This document shows positions 31,774 to 41,077 of a stretch of DNA of 64,000 bases, in pieces. Every line of letters begins with the position of its first letter. Position 1 is the stretch's first letter. This DNA comes from Paenibacillus sanguinis 2301083 = DSM 16941 (GTDB taxonomy: Bacteria; Bacillota; Bacilli; Paenibacillales; Paenibacillaceae). The stretch spans positions 62,001 through 126,000 of the forward strand of contig NZ_KB895384.1 of assembly GCF_000374825.1 (NCBI RefSeq), in the 5' to 3' direction. The position numbers were made by a program, and so were the translations under genes. The notes under the pieces are model-generated. The model did no database searches. It saw nothing but the letters and a program-made list of their open reading frames with translations, and was not told the DNA's origin.

Positions 31774-32718
31774 TTGAGATTCTATATCCGGAAGCTGATT
31801 ACGCTGGCTGCTACCGTGCTGCTCGTATCAATCATCACTTTTCTCGTATTTCAGGTTCTCCCCGGCGATCCGGCCCAGATTATTCTGGGCGTGGATGCCG
31901 ATCCGCATCAGTTGGCGTCACTGCGTCAAACGATGGGTCTTGATCGACCGGTAGCTGAGCGGTACATGACATGGATCAAGAATGCGGCCGTAGGCGACCT
32001 GGGCCAATCCCTGCGCTACCAACGACCGGTTGCGGACATTTTGGCGGAGCGGGTGCCGGTTACCGTTTCGCTGGCCTTATTATCTCTGACCCTAACTCTG
32101 GCGATAGGTATTCCCCTGGGAACCCTGGTCGCCAGAAGTGACGGGAAGTGGCCGGCTGTATGGTTGTCGGCTTTCACTCAGTTGGGGGTAGCCATGCCGT
32201 CTTTTTGGCTCGCTTTTATCCTGATTCTGGTCTTCTCGGTTACTTTTCGCTTGTTCCCTACGTACGGCTACGTTCCGTGGAGTGAGGACCCGGCAGGTGC
32301 ATTGCGTTCGCTGTTCCTGCCGTCCCTGGCCTTAGCCATCCCCGGAATTGCCGTTGTAACGAGATATTTGCGTAATACTTTACTGGATCAAAGCCGTATG
32401 GACTATGTGCGGACAGCCAGAAGCAAGGGGCTGAGGGAGAAGGGCATTATGTACCATCACATTTTGCGCAACGCATTGATTCCGGTGGTGACCATCATTG
32501 GTCTAATTATTACCGATACCCTTGGAGGGAGCATTGTTGTGGAAAATGTATTTGCCTTGCCTGGACTCGGCAATTTGCTAATTACCTCCATTGGTACACG
32601 TGATTTGCCCCTGGTGCAAACCTTGGTATTATATATTGCTATTTTGGTAGTCGGGATTAACTTTGTCGTCGATTTGTTATACAAAGCGATTGATCCCCGT
32701 ATTCGACTGAAAAGGTGA
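31774..32718 (+). CDS. ABC permease (DppB/OppB type)
   Basis: 314 residues with about six membrane segments and the EAA loop 'YVRTARSKGLREKGIMYHHILRNALIPVVTI'. N-terminal 'FLVFQVLPGDPAQIILG' is typical of DppB. TTG start with GGGGA nine bases upstream. Partner of the DppC-type gene. Confidence 0.92.
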   Translation: MRFYIRKLITLAATVLLVSIITFLVFQVLPGDPAQIILGVDADPHQLASLRQTMGLDRPVAERYMTWIKNAAVGDLGQSLRYQRPVADILAERVPVTVSLALLSLTLTLAIGIPLGTLVARSDGKWPAVWLSAFTQLGVAMPSFWLAFILILVFSVTFRLFPTYGYVPWSEDPAGALRSLFLPSLALAIPGIAVVTRYLRNTLLDQSRMDYVRTARSKGLREKGIMYHHILRNALIPVVTIIGLIITDTLGGSIVVENVFALPGLGNLLITSIGTRDLPLVQTLVLYIAILVVGINFVVDLLYKAIDPRIRLKR

Positions 32719-32727
32719 GAAACCATC

Positions 32728-33546
32728 ATGAACGTTAAATATTGGCTTCGCAGCAAACCGCTGGTCATTGGCGGCATACTGGTCGTTTTGTTGCTGCTCT
32801 TTATGCTGACAGGGCTATTCTATACGCCATACGAGCCTAATGAAATGAATACGGCGATGAGGCTGGCCCCGCCGCAAGCCAGTCATTTGTGGGGGACAGA
32901 CAATTTTGGCCGGGATATTTTCAGCCGGATTATGGAGGGAGCACAAACGGCGTTTCTTATCGGCGTATCCTCTGTTTCTATCGGCTTGAGTTGCGGGCTG
33001 ATCATCGGGGCGATGGCGGGTTATTTTGGCGGATGGCTGGACGAAGTGATTATGCGGATTATCGACGCCATGCAGGCTTTTCCGGGCATTTTGCTAGCTA
33101 TTATGCTAGTCTCGGTATTTGGCCCCGGGCTGAATAACACGATATTGGCATTGGGCTTGATGAGTATTCCGTCCTTCTCACGGATTGCGCGGAGCGGCTT
33201 CATCCAATACAAGGAATTTGATTTTGTGAAGGCCTCCATCGCAAAAGGCGCAGGGCCATGGCGAATTATCCTTCGTCATATTCTCCCGAACATGGTCTCG
33301 CCCTTGATCGTCGCAGCTTCGCTGGGCTTTTCCGGCTCGGTGCTGGCAGAGGCTGGGCTTAGCTATCTGGGCCTTGGCGTTCAGCCGCCGGACCCGAGCT
33401 GGGGACGGATGCTGAGTGAAGCACAGCCGTTCATTATCAATGCGCCATGGTATGTCATTTTGACCGGGGTGGTGCTGACGGCTATGGTTCTGGGCTTTAA
33501 TTTGCTGGGCGACGGCATTCGAGATCTCTACAACAAGAAGGGCTAG
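32728..33546 (+). CDS. ABC permease (DppC/OppC type)
   Basis: 272 residues, six membrane segments, N-terminal 'LWGTDNFGRDIFSRIMEGAQTAFLIGV' and EAA loop 'FDFVKASIAKGAGPWRIILRHILPNMVSPLIV', 'YLGLGVQPPDPSWGRML'. All are classic DppC features. Confidence 0.93.
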   Translation: MNVKYWLRSKPLVIGGILVVLLLLFMLTGLFYTPYEPNEMNTAMRLAPPQASHLWGTDNFGRDIFSRIMEGAQTAFLIGVSSVSIGLSCGLIIGAMAGYFGGWLDEVIMRIIDAMQAFPGILLAIMLVSVFGPGLNNTILALGLMSIPSFSRIARSGFIQYKEFDFVKASIAKGAGPWRIILRHILPNMVSPLIVAASLGFSGSVLAEAGLSYLGLGVQPPDPSWGRMLSEAQPFIINAPWYVILTGVVLTAMVLGFNLLGDGIRDLYNKKG

Positions 33547-33558
33547 GGGGGAAAAGCG

Positions 33559-34560
33559 ATGGGAACGGCACTATTGGAGGTAAAGGAGCTTGAGGTGGCC
33601 TTCTCTGGTGGAAGCACCTCATATCCGGCACTGCAAAGTATTTCCTTTGCCTTGCGTGAAGGGGAGGTGCTGGGGATCGTCGGAGAATCCGGTTGTGGAA
33701 AAAGCTTAACTTCGCTGTCGGTGATGGGATTACTGCCCGGAGGGGCCAAGGTAACCAAAGGCGAGATCAGGCTGGCAGGGACAAGCCTGTATGGCTTGAG
33801 TGCAGAGGAATGGTGCGGCGTGCGGGGCAAGCAGGCGGCCATGATCTTCCAGGACCCTATGACAGCACTGAACCCGCTGGTCCCAGTAGGAAAGCAAATT
33901 GCAGAGACGGCATTGAATCACTTGAAAATCTCCCGTAAGGAAGCTCGTCAGCTTGCCGTGGATATGATGAAGCGAGTTGGCCTGCCGCGTGCGGAGCAGC
34001 TATTCCGCGAATATCCCCACCAATTGTCGGGCGGAATGCGCCAGCGGGTCATGATCGCAATGGCACTCATTTGCAGCCCCCGATTGCTGATTGCCGACGA
34101 ACCTACAACGGCGCTGGATGTGACTATTCAGGCCCAGATTCTTAGCCTGCTGCGGGATATGAAGGAGGAGACCGGGGCGGCCATGCTGTTTATTTCCCAT
34201 GACTTGGGCGTCATTCGCGAGATCAGCGACCGGGTGATGGTGATGTATGCCGGCTATGTGGTGGAAGAAGCTCCGGTGGAAGAATTATTGCATGATCCAA
34301 AGCACCCTTATACCGTAGGCTTGCTGAAATCCATCCCCGATATTGGACATAAGGACCAACCGCTCCATACCATTCCCGGGCGTGTGCCCGCACTCGCCGA
34401 GCGTGGGGGGGGCTGCCCGTTCGCTGGGCGATGTCCACATGCGGAGCCCATTTGCACTGCAGAGATTCCTTCGGTTACGGAGCCAACGGCCAAGCATTTT
34501 GTTCGCTGTCACTTATATGGAGAAGCAGCCACGAGCATGAAGACGGAGGTAGGGCTATGA
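33559..34560 (+). CDS. ABC ATPase (DppD/OppD type)
   Basis: 333 residues. Walker A '[18 protein letters not shown]', Q loop '[12 protein letters not shown]', signature '[15 protein letters not shown]', Walker B '[14 protein letters not shown]', H loop 'SHDLGV', and the C-terminal oligopeptide extension with four Cys ('[21 protein letters not shown]' region), a possible Fe-S site known in DppD. Overlaps the next ATPase by four bases. Confidence 0.93.
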   Translation: MGTALLEVKELEVAFSGGSTSYPALQSISFALREGEVLGIVGESGCGKSLTSLSVMGLLPGGAKVTKGEIRLAGTSLYGLSAEEWCGVRGKQAAMIFQDPMTALNPLVPVGKQIAETALNHLKISRKEARQLAVDMMKRVGLPRAEQLFREYPHQLSGGMRQRVMIAMALICSPRLLIADEPTTALDVTIQAQILSLLRDMKEETGAAMLFISHDLGVIREISDRVMVMYAGYVVEEAPVEELLHDPKHPYTVGLLKSIPDIGHKDQPLHTIPGRVPALAERGGGCPFAGRCPHAEPICTAEIPSVTEPTAKHFVRCHLYGEAATSMKTEVGL

Positions 34561-35528
34561 GTACGGCATTGGTTGAGGTGGAAGGACTCGTCAAATACTA
34601 TCCGGTTCCCCGGCAAGGCTTATGGGAAAGTCAGCGATATGTGAAGGCCGTGGATCAGGTGTCGTTCACGATCGCTGCAGGGGAGACCTTTGGTTTAGTC
34701 GGGGAAAGCGGCTGTGGCAAGTCCACAACGGGGCAAATGCTGGTCCGCCTGCTGGAGCGGACAGAAGGCAACATCCGTTATCAGGGCACCGATATCGGCG
34801 GGTTGGATCGGCAAGGCATGCGAGCATTGCGTCGGGAGCTGCAAATTGTATTTCAGGACCCTTATGCTTCATTAAATCCCAAGAAGCAGGTTGGCTGGAT
34901 TTTGGAGGAGCCCCTTGTCATTCACAAAATCGGCAACAGGGAGGAGAGACAACGGATCGTTGTCTCCACCTTGGAGCAGGTAGGGTTGGATGAAAGCTAT
35001 CTGAAGCGGTATCCCCATGAGCTGAGCGGTGGGCAAAGACAACGGGTGGGCATTGCGGCAGCTCTTGTATTAAATCCTAAATTTATCGTGATCGATGAGG
35101 CCGTATCCGCTCTTGACGTTTCCATTCAATCGCAGATTCTTAATCTGCTGAAGGAACTGCAGCAGCGGTATGGGCTGACGTATTTATTCATCTCCCACGA
35201 CCTGAATGTCGTGCAGTATATGAGCGACCGCATCGGGGTCATGTATCTCGGGAAGATGGTGGAGATCATGGATGTGAAGCAAGGAAGCCATGAACCGCTG
35301 CATCCTTATACGCGAGCCTTGTTCTCCGCGATTCCTCGGGTGAAGCCGGCAACGGGGGAACGGATTTTGCTGCAAGGCGACCTGCCCAGTCCGATCGATC
35401 CTCCCAAGGGTTGCGCCTTTCATCCACGTTGCCCCTTCGCCATGGAGAGATGTCGGCAGGATCAGCCTCAGCTAGTTCCGTATACGGAGGGGAATCTGGT
35501 GAGTTGCCACTTATATGAAGGAATATGA
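34557..35528 (+). CDS. ABC ATPase (DppF/OppF type)
   Basis: 323 residues. Walker A '[18 protein letters not shown]', '[23 protein letters not shown]', signature '[15 protein letters not shown]', Walker B '[14 protein letters not shown]', and a C-terminal '[17 protein letters not shown]'. The ATG at 34557 overlaps the upstream stop; an upstream frame to 34431 is not credible. Final gene of the transporter. Confidence 0.93.
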   Translation: MSTALVEVEGLVKYYPVPRQGLWESQRYVKAVDQVSFTIAAGETFGLVGESGCGKSTTGQMLVRLLERTEGNIRYQGTDIGGLDRQGMRALRRELQIVFQDPYASLNPKKQVGWILEEPLVIHKIGNREERQRIVVSTLEQVGLDESYLKRYPHELSGGQRQRVGIAAALVLNPKFIVIDEAVSALDVSIQSQILNLLKELQQRYGLTYLFISHDLNVVQYMSDRIGVMYLGKMVEIMDVKQGSHEPLHPYTRALFSAIPRVKPATGERILLQGDLPSPIDPPKGCAFHPRCPFAMERCRQDQPQLVPYTEGNLVSCHLYEGI

Positions 35529-35552
35529 CCAAAAGAGAAGGAGAGGAACAGG

Positions 35553-36365
35553 ATGAACATCGGAGTCATATCAGATCTTCACGTTGATTTGAATGAACAA
35601 CAAGGGGATCTTTCGATAGAGCAAGCGCTATTGCAGGTGGTGAAGGAGCGGGACTTGAGTCAATTGATAATTGCGGGAGATATTTCCAACGATATGCATC
35701 TTAGCTTGAAGGTTCTTGAGCAATTGGGCGAGGCAAGCGGTATTCCGGTATTGTTCGTGCCCGGGAATCATGATTACTGGAGCAAGGAGAATGGCATTAC
35801 GGATACATGGGAGATTTATAAAGCTTATCAAGCGTATTCCGGTTGTTTAAGCGAACGTTCCTATTCGTTGAATGAGCAATGGGCTGTTATCGGCAATACC
35901 GGATGGTATGATTATACGATGGGAGAGCCTAAATATGGTGTTGCTGATTTTGAGGAAATGAAGCTGGGCGAGCGCACGTGGCAGGACAGTATCTACGTAA
36001 AATGGGGAAGAAGCAACGCGGAGATGCATCGTTATTTCTACAACACCCTGGAGCAGGAATTAATCAAATACCAGGGGAAACAGATCATTTTGGTCACTCA
36101 TATGCTGGGACATCCCTTCTTCAAGGTGCCGATGCCGAATCCGCGCTGGGAATATTTCAACGCCTTCCTGGGAAGCACGGAATACACGCAGTTGTATGAA
36201 AAGTACGATGTTCGCTATGCTGTGATGGGGCATGTGCATTATCGGAAGCGGCAGGTTCATCAGCAGACGGAGATGATCTGCGCTTGTCTGGGATACCGCA
36301 GAGAATGGAGACAGGCAGCTGCCGTCGATGAGATACGGAGCTGCCTGCAAGTCATATCTGTTTAA
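35553..36365 (+). CDS. Metallophosphoesterase
   Basis: 270 residues with the calcineurin-like motifs in order: 'ISDLHVDL', 'IAGDISND', 'GNHDYW', 'VTHMLGHPFF', 'VMGHVHYR'. All predicted metal ligands are present. Intracellular (no signal). It follows the ABC genes by 24 bases and may be in the same transcript. Substrate unknown. Confidence 0.85.
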   Translation: MNIGVISDLHVDLNEQQGDLSIEQALLQVVKERDLSQLIIAGDISNDMHLSLKVLEQLGEASGIPVLFVPGNHDYWSKENGITDTWEIYKAYQAYSGCLSERSYSLNEQWAVIGNTGWYDYTMGEPKYGVADFEEMKLGERTWQDSIYVKWGRSNAEMHRYFYNTLEQELIKYQGKQIILVTHMLGHPFFKVPMPNPRWEYFNAFLGSTEYTQLYEKYDVRYAVMGHVHYRKRQVHQQTEMICACLGYRREWRQAAAVDEIRSCLQVISV

Positions 36366-36582
36366 AAGGTTGTCAAAAAGTCATCTTTTAATCACGAAGC
36401 GGCTTCCGGAAGTGAACTCGACGTCGAATCTTGAATTCGGCCGGGCTAAGCATAGGCTTTCGTAGTATGTTTCTTGCAGAAACATTGGCGATGCTCACGT
36501 ACCCAAAGTACGTTCCGCTTCTCAGTCCCTAGCTTCATCCAACCTTCTTGGTGCTGAAAACCTGACTTTTTGACCTTTCATT
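36364..36582. repeat. MITE-like element in convergent intergenic space
   Basis: About 219 bp bounded by imperfect inverted repeats: AAAAGGTTGTCAAAAAGTCA at the left and TGACTTTTTGACCTTTCA at the right (one two-base gap). It has no open frame of note. Similar blocks are, from memory, common in Paenibacillus intergenic regions. The left end overlaps the phosphoesterase stop codon. Confidence 0.6.
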
Positions 36583-36612
36583 TAAATTATGATCATAAAT
36601 ATATTATAAGAC

Positions 36613-37365
36613 CTACCGTGCCATCCAGCCGCCGTCCACGCAGAGGATATGACCGTTCAGGTAATCGGCGGCTGGGGAAGCCAGGAATACCGCAGGTCCT
36701 TTGAGATCCTCGGGAGTTCCCCAACGCTCTGCGGGGATGCGATCGGTAATGGAATTTTTCCGATTCTCATCCGCGCGAATTTGTGCGGTATTGTCAGTCG
36801 ACATGTAGCCTGGCGCAATCGCGTTGATTTGAAGTCCAAGGCTGGCCCATTCGTTGGCGAAGGCTTTGGTCAACCCGGCGACGCCATGCTTGCTGGCGGT
36901 ATAGCCCGGAACGTTGATGCCGCCTTGATACGATAGCATGGAACAGATATTGATGATCTTGCCACTGCCACGTTCAATCATATGATGTCCAGCGATCTGC
37001 GATAATAGAAATACGGTATTCAAGTTGAGGTTAATGACATCGAACCAGTCCTTCTCCGGATGGTCCTTCGCTGGAGCCCGGCGGATAATTCCCGCATTAT
37101 TCACCAGAATGTCAATCTGTCCGGTCAATTGAAGGGCTTCATCAAAGATGGATTGAAGCTGGTCATGGTTGCTCAAATCGGCAATAATCTCAGTGGATTT
37201 ACGCCCCAAGCCTTCCACTTTACTTACTGTATCCGCACTACTGCCCAGCGAAACATTTACAACATGGGCACCGGCTTCGGCAAGCCCAATGGCAATGCCT
37301 TGTCCGAGTCCGCTTGCAGCTCCCGTAACGAGAGCTGTTTTTCCCGACAGGTCAAACAGTTTCAT
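36613..37365 (-). CDS. kduD: 2-dehydro-3-deoxy-D-gluconate 5-dehydrogenase
   Basis: 250 residues, short-chain dehydrogenase: 'VTGAASGLGQGIAIGLAEAG' NAD-binding, 'NNAGIIRRAPAKDHPEKDW' (the RRAP segment typical of KduD), catalytic 'YTASKHG', 'ANEWASLGLQINAIAPGYMSTDNT'. It reduces 2,5-diketo-3-deoxygluconate to KDG in pectin/uronate breakdown. Last gene of the minus-strand kduI-regulator-kduD operon. Confidence 0.9.
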   Translation of the reverse strand: MKLFDLSGKTALVTGAASGLGQGIAIGLAEAGAHVVNVSLGSSADTVSKVEGLGRKSTEIIADLSNHDQLQSIFDEALQLTGQIDILVNNAGIIRRAPAKDHPEKDWFDVINLNLNTVFLLSQIAGHHMIERGSGKIINICSMLSYQGGINVPGYTASKHGVAGLTKAFANEWASLGLQINAIAPGYMSTDNTAQIRADENRKNSITDRIPAERWGTPEDLKGPAVFLASPAADYLNGHILCVDGGWMAR

Positions 37366-37417
37366 TGGCGTACACTCTCCGTTTCAAATGATAAGTTCAT
37401 GTCTTCCGCATGGATTC

Positions 37418-38167
37418 CTATTCGATGGCAACATTGGAGTTCGCGTATAATCGAGCTGTTTCGGCAGTTAGGCCTTGATCCGCAATAATGCGTGTCACTT
37501 CATCTAGCCGGGCGAAGGTGCGCAACGCTGTCTGGCCAAATTTCTGGTGGTTCATGACAGCGATCACCTCGCGGGAGGTCTCGATCAAGGCCCGCTTGAA
37601 GGCAATCAGGTCCCCGGTATAGATGGACAAGCCGTGTTCGGGATGAATGCCTGTGGCTGAGACAAACGCCTTCCGGATATTAAGTTGCCGGATATAGGCG
37701 GCGGACTCGGGACCAGCCAGCATATTGCGCACCCGGTATCCGCCCGGTACGACCAGCCTGATCTGGTCCTTGGCGGCCAACTCGCTGATAATGTAGACGT
37801 CATTGGTGACCACGGTAAGTGGACTGTTATCCAGGCGCCGGGCAATCTCCAGCGTAGTGCTGCCTCCATCCAGGGCTATGATATCTCCGGCTTGAATATG
37901 AAGAAGCGCTTTCCGGGCAATTTCTTTCTTCTCTTCGGCATGCTTGGCTAGCGGTTCCCTGGAGGGCAGAATGCCGTACTGGTCGCTCTGGGCAAGTATA
38001 GCGCCTCCATGCACCCGCATCAGCAAGCCCTGCTCCTCCAGCTTGGCCAGATCCTCGCGAATGGTCTTGCCAGTGACGCCTAGTTGATCGCTTAATTCCG
38101 CTACCGTAACTTCCTTGCGGGTTAGCAGAACCTCCATAATTTTCTCGTGCCGTCGAATTTGGCTCAT
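37418..38167 (-). CDS. DeoR-family transcription regulator
   Basis: 249 residues. N-terminal DeoR helix-turn-helix ('VAELSDQLGVTGKTIREDLAKLEEQGLLMRVHGGAIL') and C-terminal sugar-phosphate sensor domain ('IALDGGSTTLEIARRL', 'VTNDVYI', 'ATGIHPEHGLSIYTGDLIAFKRALIE'). Placed between kduI and kduD, it is the likely local controller of uronate genes. Confidence 0.9.
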   Translation of the reverse strand: MSQIRRHEKIMEVLLTRKEVTVAELSDQLGVTGKTIREDLAKLEEQGLLMRVHGGAILAQSDQYGILPSREPLAKHAEEKKEIARKALLHIQAGDIIALDGGSTTLEIARRLDNSPLTVVTNDVYIISELAAKDQIRLVVPGGYRVRNMLAGPESAAYIRQLNIRKAFVSATGIHPEHGLSIYTGDLIAFKRALIETSREVIAVMNHQKFGQTALRTFARLDEVTRIIADQGLTAETARLYANSNVAIE

Positions 38168-38198
38168 ATCTTTTTCACTCTTCCATCAGGTAATGCCT

Positions 38199-39032
38199 TT
38201 ATTTTAAATCCTTCATTGCAACGCTGTCCATGTCCGCATAAGCCTTATTATCCCCGGCCATTCCCCAGATGAAAGTATAATTGCTGGTACCCACTCCGCT
38301 ATGAATCGACCAACTCGGAGAAATCACGGCCTGTTCATTGCGCATGACGATATGGCGCGTCTCTCCCGGCTCACCCATCAGATGGAATACAACGGCATCT
38401 TCCGGCAGGTCAAAGTACATATAGGCCTCCATACGACGTGGATGAACATGGGCAGGCATCGTGTTCCACATGTTGCCGGTCTTGAGCTGGGTCATGCCCA
38501 TAACCAGTTGTGCGCTCTGGATTCCCGTCTCATGAATGAAGCGATGAATCGTCCGCTCGTTGGAGTTCTGAATAGAGCCTAGAGCGCCGGATTCTGCATC
38601 ATTCAGCGTGGTGATGGCGGTTGGAAAGGCTTGATGTGCTGGAGCGGAATTCAGGTAGAATCTGGCCGGATTCGCGGCATCCTTGCTCTTGAAGATCACT
38701 TCCTTCGAGCCTTGACCGACATACAGGCAATCCTTAGGGTTCAGTTCGTATTCCTTACTGTCAACCGCAACCAGTCCAGGGCCGCCTACATTGATGGCGC
38801 CAAGTTCGCGCCGTTCAAGAAAAAAGGATACTCCCAGCTCCTTCAAGTCTGTCTCCAGCTTGACTTCCTGGTCAACCGGTGCGGCTCCACCGATAATAAA
38901 GCGATCCTCATGAGTCAGCACCAGTTCCAGACGGTTTGGAGTGAACAGCTTGGGAACAAGGAACTCTTCACGCAAACGCTCAGTTTCAAATGCCTTGACT
39001 TCATTCGGATGGGAAGCATAACGCCGTTCCAT
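38199..39032 (-). CDS. kduI: 5-keto-4-deoxyuronate isomerase
   Basis: 277 residues, the standard length. 'HPNEVKAFETERLREEFL' N terminus, metal-binding 'PAHVHPRRMEAYMYFDL' (HxH...E) and the later His in 'SIHSGVGTSNYTFIWGMAGDN'. It converts 4-deoxy-5-ketouronate to 2,5-diketo-3-deoxygluconate in the cytoplasm. First gene of its operon, with a good promoter divergent from the aldolase. Confidence 0.95.
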   Translation of the reverse strand: MERRYASHPNEVKAFETERLREEFLVPKLFTPNRLELVLTHEDRFIIGGAAPVDQEVKLETDLKELGVSFFLERRELGAINVGGPGLVAVDSKEYELNPKDCLYVGQGSKEVIFKSKDAANPARFYLNSAPAHQAFPTAITTLNDAESGALGSIQNSNERTIHRFIHETGIQSAQLVMGMTQLKTGNMWNTMPAHVHPRRMEAYMYFDLPEDAVVFHLMGEPGETRHIVMRNEQAVISPSWSIHSGVGTSNYTFIWGMAGDNKAYADMDSVAMKDLK

Positions 39033-39085
39033 ACGAAAAACCTCCTCTTTATGTTCGTTTTTGTTTATTTTGTTTATATGGGTTC

Positions 39086-39114
39086 ATATTAATCTCTTTT
39101 AGTGTATTTGGCAA
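39086..39114 (-). promoter_or_regulatory. kduI promoter
   Basis: On the minus strand TTGCCA, 17 bases, TAATAT. A short inverted repeat ATATG-AACC-CATAT overlaps and follows the -10 (39075-39089), a possible operator. Confidence 0.6.
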
Positions 39115-39126
39115 GTGCTTTGCACA

Positions 39127-39155
39127 CTGACATGGAAATAAAAAATACTTATAAT
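39127..39155 (+). promoter_or_regulatory. Promoter of the aldolase-SDR transcript
   Basis: CTGACA, 17 bases, TATAAT; perfect -10. It is 13 bp from the divergent kduI -35, so the two promoters are likely co-regulated. Confidence 0.7.
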
Positions 39156-39232
39156 AGAAGACAGAAATGACGTGCTATTCATTCATCAGGAATAGGGTTA
39201 CATATATTTCATTAGGAAAAGAGGAATGCCAG

Positions 39233-39895
39233 ATGAAGAAGCTGCAGCTTGTTCAGAAAATGATGGAGGAAGGCGTTGTTGCGGTATTGCGCGGTAACTC
39301 TCCCGAAGAAATTGTGTTGATGGCGGAGCAAGCGATTGCCGGCGGAATCAAGGTTATTGAGTTAACGATGACGACGCCGTTTGCCTTGCAAGCCATTGAG
39401 AAATTGTCGCGAAAGTATGCCTGGGATGCTAAAGAAGAGTCGGCTTATGCTATCATCGGCGTAGGGACTGTGCTCGATCCTGAAACGGCCAGGGCTGCGA
39501 TACTGAGCGGAGCTACCTTTGTGGTAGGTCCATCGTTGAATCCGGAGACGGTTGCTTTGTGCAACCGATATCGCGTACCAGTGATGCCTGGATGCATGAC
39601 CATCAAGGAGATTCAAGAGGCGCTTGAACTTGGTGCGGACATCGTAAAGCTGTTCCCGGGCAACCTGTATCATCCATCCATGATCAAAGCGATCAAGGGA
39701 CCCTTGCCGCAAGCCAATATTATGCCTACCGGCGGGGTGTCGCTTGATAACCTTGGTGAATGGATTGCGGCGGGCGCCGTTGCTGTGGGGATCGGGTCCG
39801 ATCTGACCAACGAAGCGGTTAAACAGCAAAACTTCTCGCTTATTGCCCGCAAGGCTGCGGATTACAAAGCTGCTTACCTGAAGGCAAGGGGATAA
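39233..39895 (+). CDS. kdgA: KDPG/KHG aldolase
   Basis: 220 residues from ATG 39233 (AAAGAGG). 'GVVAVLRGNSPEE', 'IIGVGTVLDPETA', 'VMPGCMTIKEIQEALELGADIVKLFPGN' with the Schiff-base Lys in 'VKLFPGN', and 'IMPTGGVSLDN'. It splits KDPG into pyruvate and glyceraldehyde-3-phosphate, completing the pathway with kduI, kduD and kdgK. Confidence 0.92.
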   Translation: MKKLQLVQKMMEEGVVAVLRGNSPEEIVLMAEQAIAGGIKVIELTMTTPFALQAIEKLSRKYAWDAKEESAYAIIGVGTVLDPETARAAILSGATFVVGPSLNPETVALCNRYRVPVMPGCMTIKEIQEALELGADIVKLFPGNLYHPSMIKAIKGPLPQANIMPTGGVSLDNLGEWIAAGAVAVGIGSDLTNEAVKQQNFSLIARKAADYKAAYLKARG

Positions 39896-39942
39896 AGCGG
39901 GTTCAAGTGTAGATAAATTACCTCTCTAAGGAGGAGTGGAGA

Positions 39943-40725
39943 ATGGATTTAGGCTTGAGTGGCAAGCGAGCCATCATTACCGGGGGAAGCCAGGGGATTG
40001 GCCGGGCTACGGCATTGCTGCTGGCCCAGGAAGGGGCCCGGGTTGCTATTGTGGCCCGGAATGAAGGGCCATTGCAAGAGGCGGCTGATCTTATCCAGCA
40101 GAAGACGGGCATAGCGCCGTTGATCATCACGGCCGATGTTTCACAGGAAGCGGAGGCAGTGCGTGCTGTCGAACAGGCAGCCGGAGAATTCGGTGGTATT
40201 GATATTTTGGTGAACAATGCAGGCACTTCCGCTGCCCAGCCCTTTGATCAGCTTGATACGGCAGACTGGACTGCTGATCTGGAGCTTAAGCTGTTCGGCG
40301 GAATTCATTTTGCCCGGGCGGCAATTCCGCATATGCGGAAGGCTGGCGGGGGATCCATCCTGAACGTGACCGCCATCGGTGGGAAAACGCCAGGTGCTTC
40401 CTCGCTGCCTACCTCTGTCAGCCGCTCGGCCGGTCTGGCTTTGACCAAAGCGATGAGCAAGGATTTGGCCCGCGATCACATTCGCGTGAATGCTGTCTGC
40501 ATTGGCTTAATTCGCAGTGCTCAAATCGAGCGGAGATGGCAGAAGGTTGCTCCGCAGCTCACTTGGGAGCAGTTCGCAGCCGATCCGCGCCATGGTATTC
40601 CGCTGGGTCGTATTGGCGACGCAGAGGAAGCCGCGCGGGTCATCACTTTTCTAGTATCGGCTGCCGCCTCCTATGTTACAGGAACCGCGGTTAATATTGA
40701 CGGGGGAACGTCCACCGTCTTGTAG
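39943..40725 (+). CDS. SDR-family oxidoreductase with atypical active site
   Basis: 260 residues. Rossmann motif 'IITGGSQGIGRATALLL' and 'ILVNNAG' are intact, but the usual YxxxK is TSVSR (residues 157-161) and the catalytic Ser region reads 'NVTAIGG'. This fits a divergent SDR subfamily rather than a plain 3-oxoacyl reductase. It is 47 bases after kdgA and likely co-transcribed. Catalysis is unproven; the protein could bind cofactor or substrate only. Confidence 0.8.
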   Translation: MDLGLSGKRAIITGGSQGIGRATALLLAQEGARVAIVARNEGPLQEAADLIQQKTGIAPLIITADVSQEAEAVRAVEQAAGEFGGIDILVNNAGTSAAQPFDQLDTADWTADLELKLFGGIHFARAAIPHMRKAGGGSILNVTAIGGKTPGASSLPTSVSRSAGLALTKAMSKDLARDHIRVNAVCIGLIRSAQIERRWQKVAPQLTWEQFAADPRHGIPLGRIGDAEEAARVITFLVSAAASYVTGTAVNIDGGTSTVL

Positions 40726-40750
40726 CTTTTGACACTATCATTAGACAGAA

Positions 40751-40778
40751 TAGTCCCGCTCGGGAGAGGGCGGGACTA
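40751..40778 (+). terminator. Hairpin after the SDR gene
   Basis: A nine-bp stem (TAGTCCCGC with GCGGGACTA) 26 bases after the stop. No clear T tract follows, so termination strength is doubtful. Confidence 0.45.
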
Positions 40779-40830
40779 TGTGTGTTGCTAGGCTCATTCA
40801 TGCATACGAAGCTCGTATCGGGTGATAATA

Positions 40831-41077
40831 GGAAGAAAAGAAAGGCAGGAATGATATCCCGAAGGGGCGAGAGCGCTCAGAAGAGAAAGAGGATGGGATT
40901 GCTGCCGATATCAGTTGTTTCACCGAAAATTTGCAGCGGATTTCAGGGCAGAGTCCGGATATTATTTACCGGGAAATGAAAATGATGCTGTGGGGAATCC
41001 GGTCTGTCATCGTATACGCCTGCGGATCAGCAGAATGGGTAGAATCAGCAAAGGAATGGCGATCTGGAACACCGTGA
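40831..41077 (+). pseudogene. Relic of a gerA-type gene 5' part
   Basis: An open frame without start codon whose central segment 'ISGQSPDIIYREM' and 'SVIVYACG' lines up with 'IGQSSDVIFRRV' and 'ALVYISG' of the intact GerA protein at 44694-46292, with identical 19-residue spacing between the two blocks. It is on the opposite strand to the intact operon and overlaps the 3' end of the second gerB gene. Only the N-terminal soluble part remains. Confidence 0.55.
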
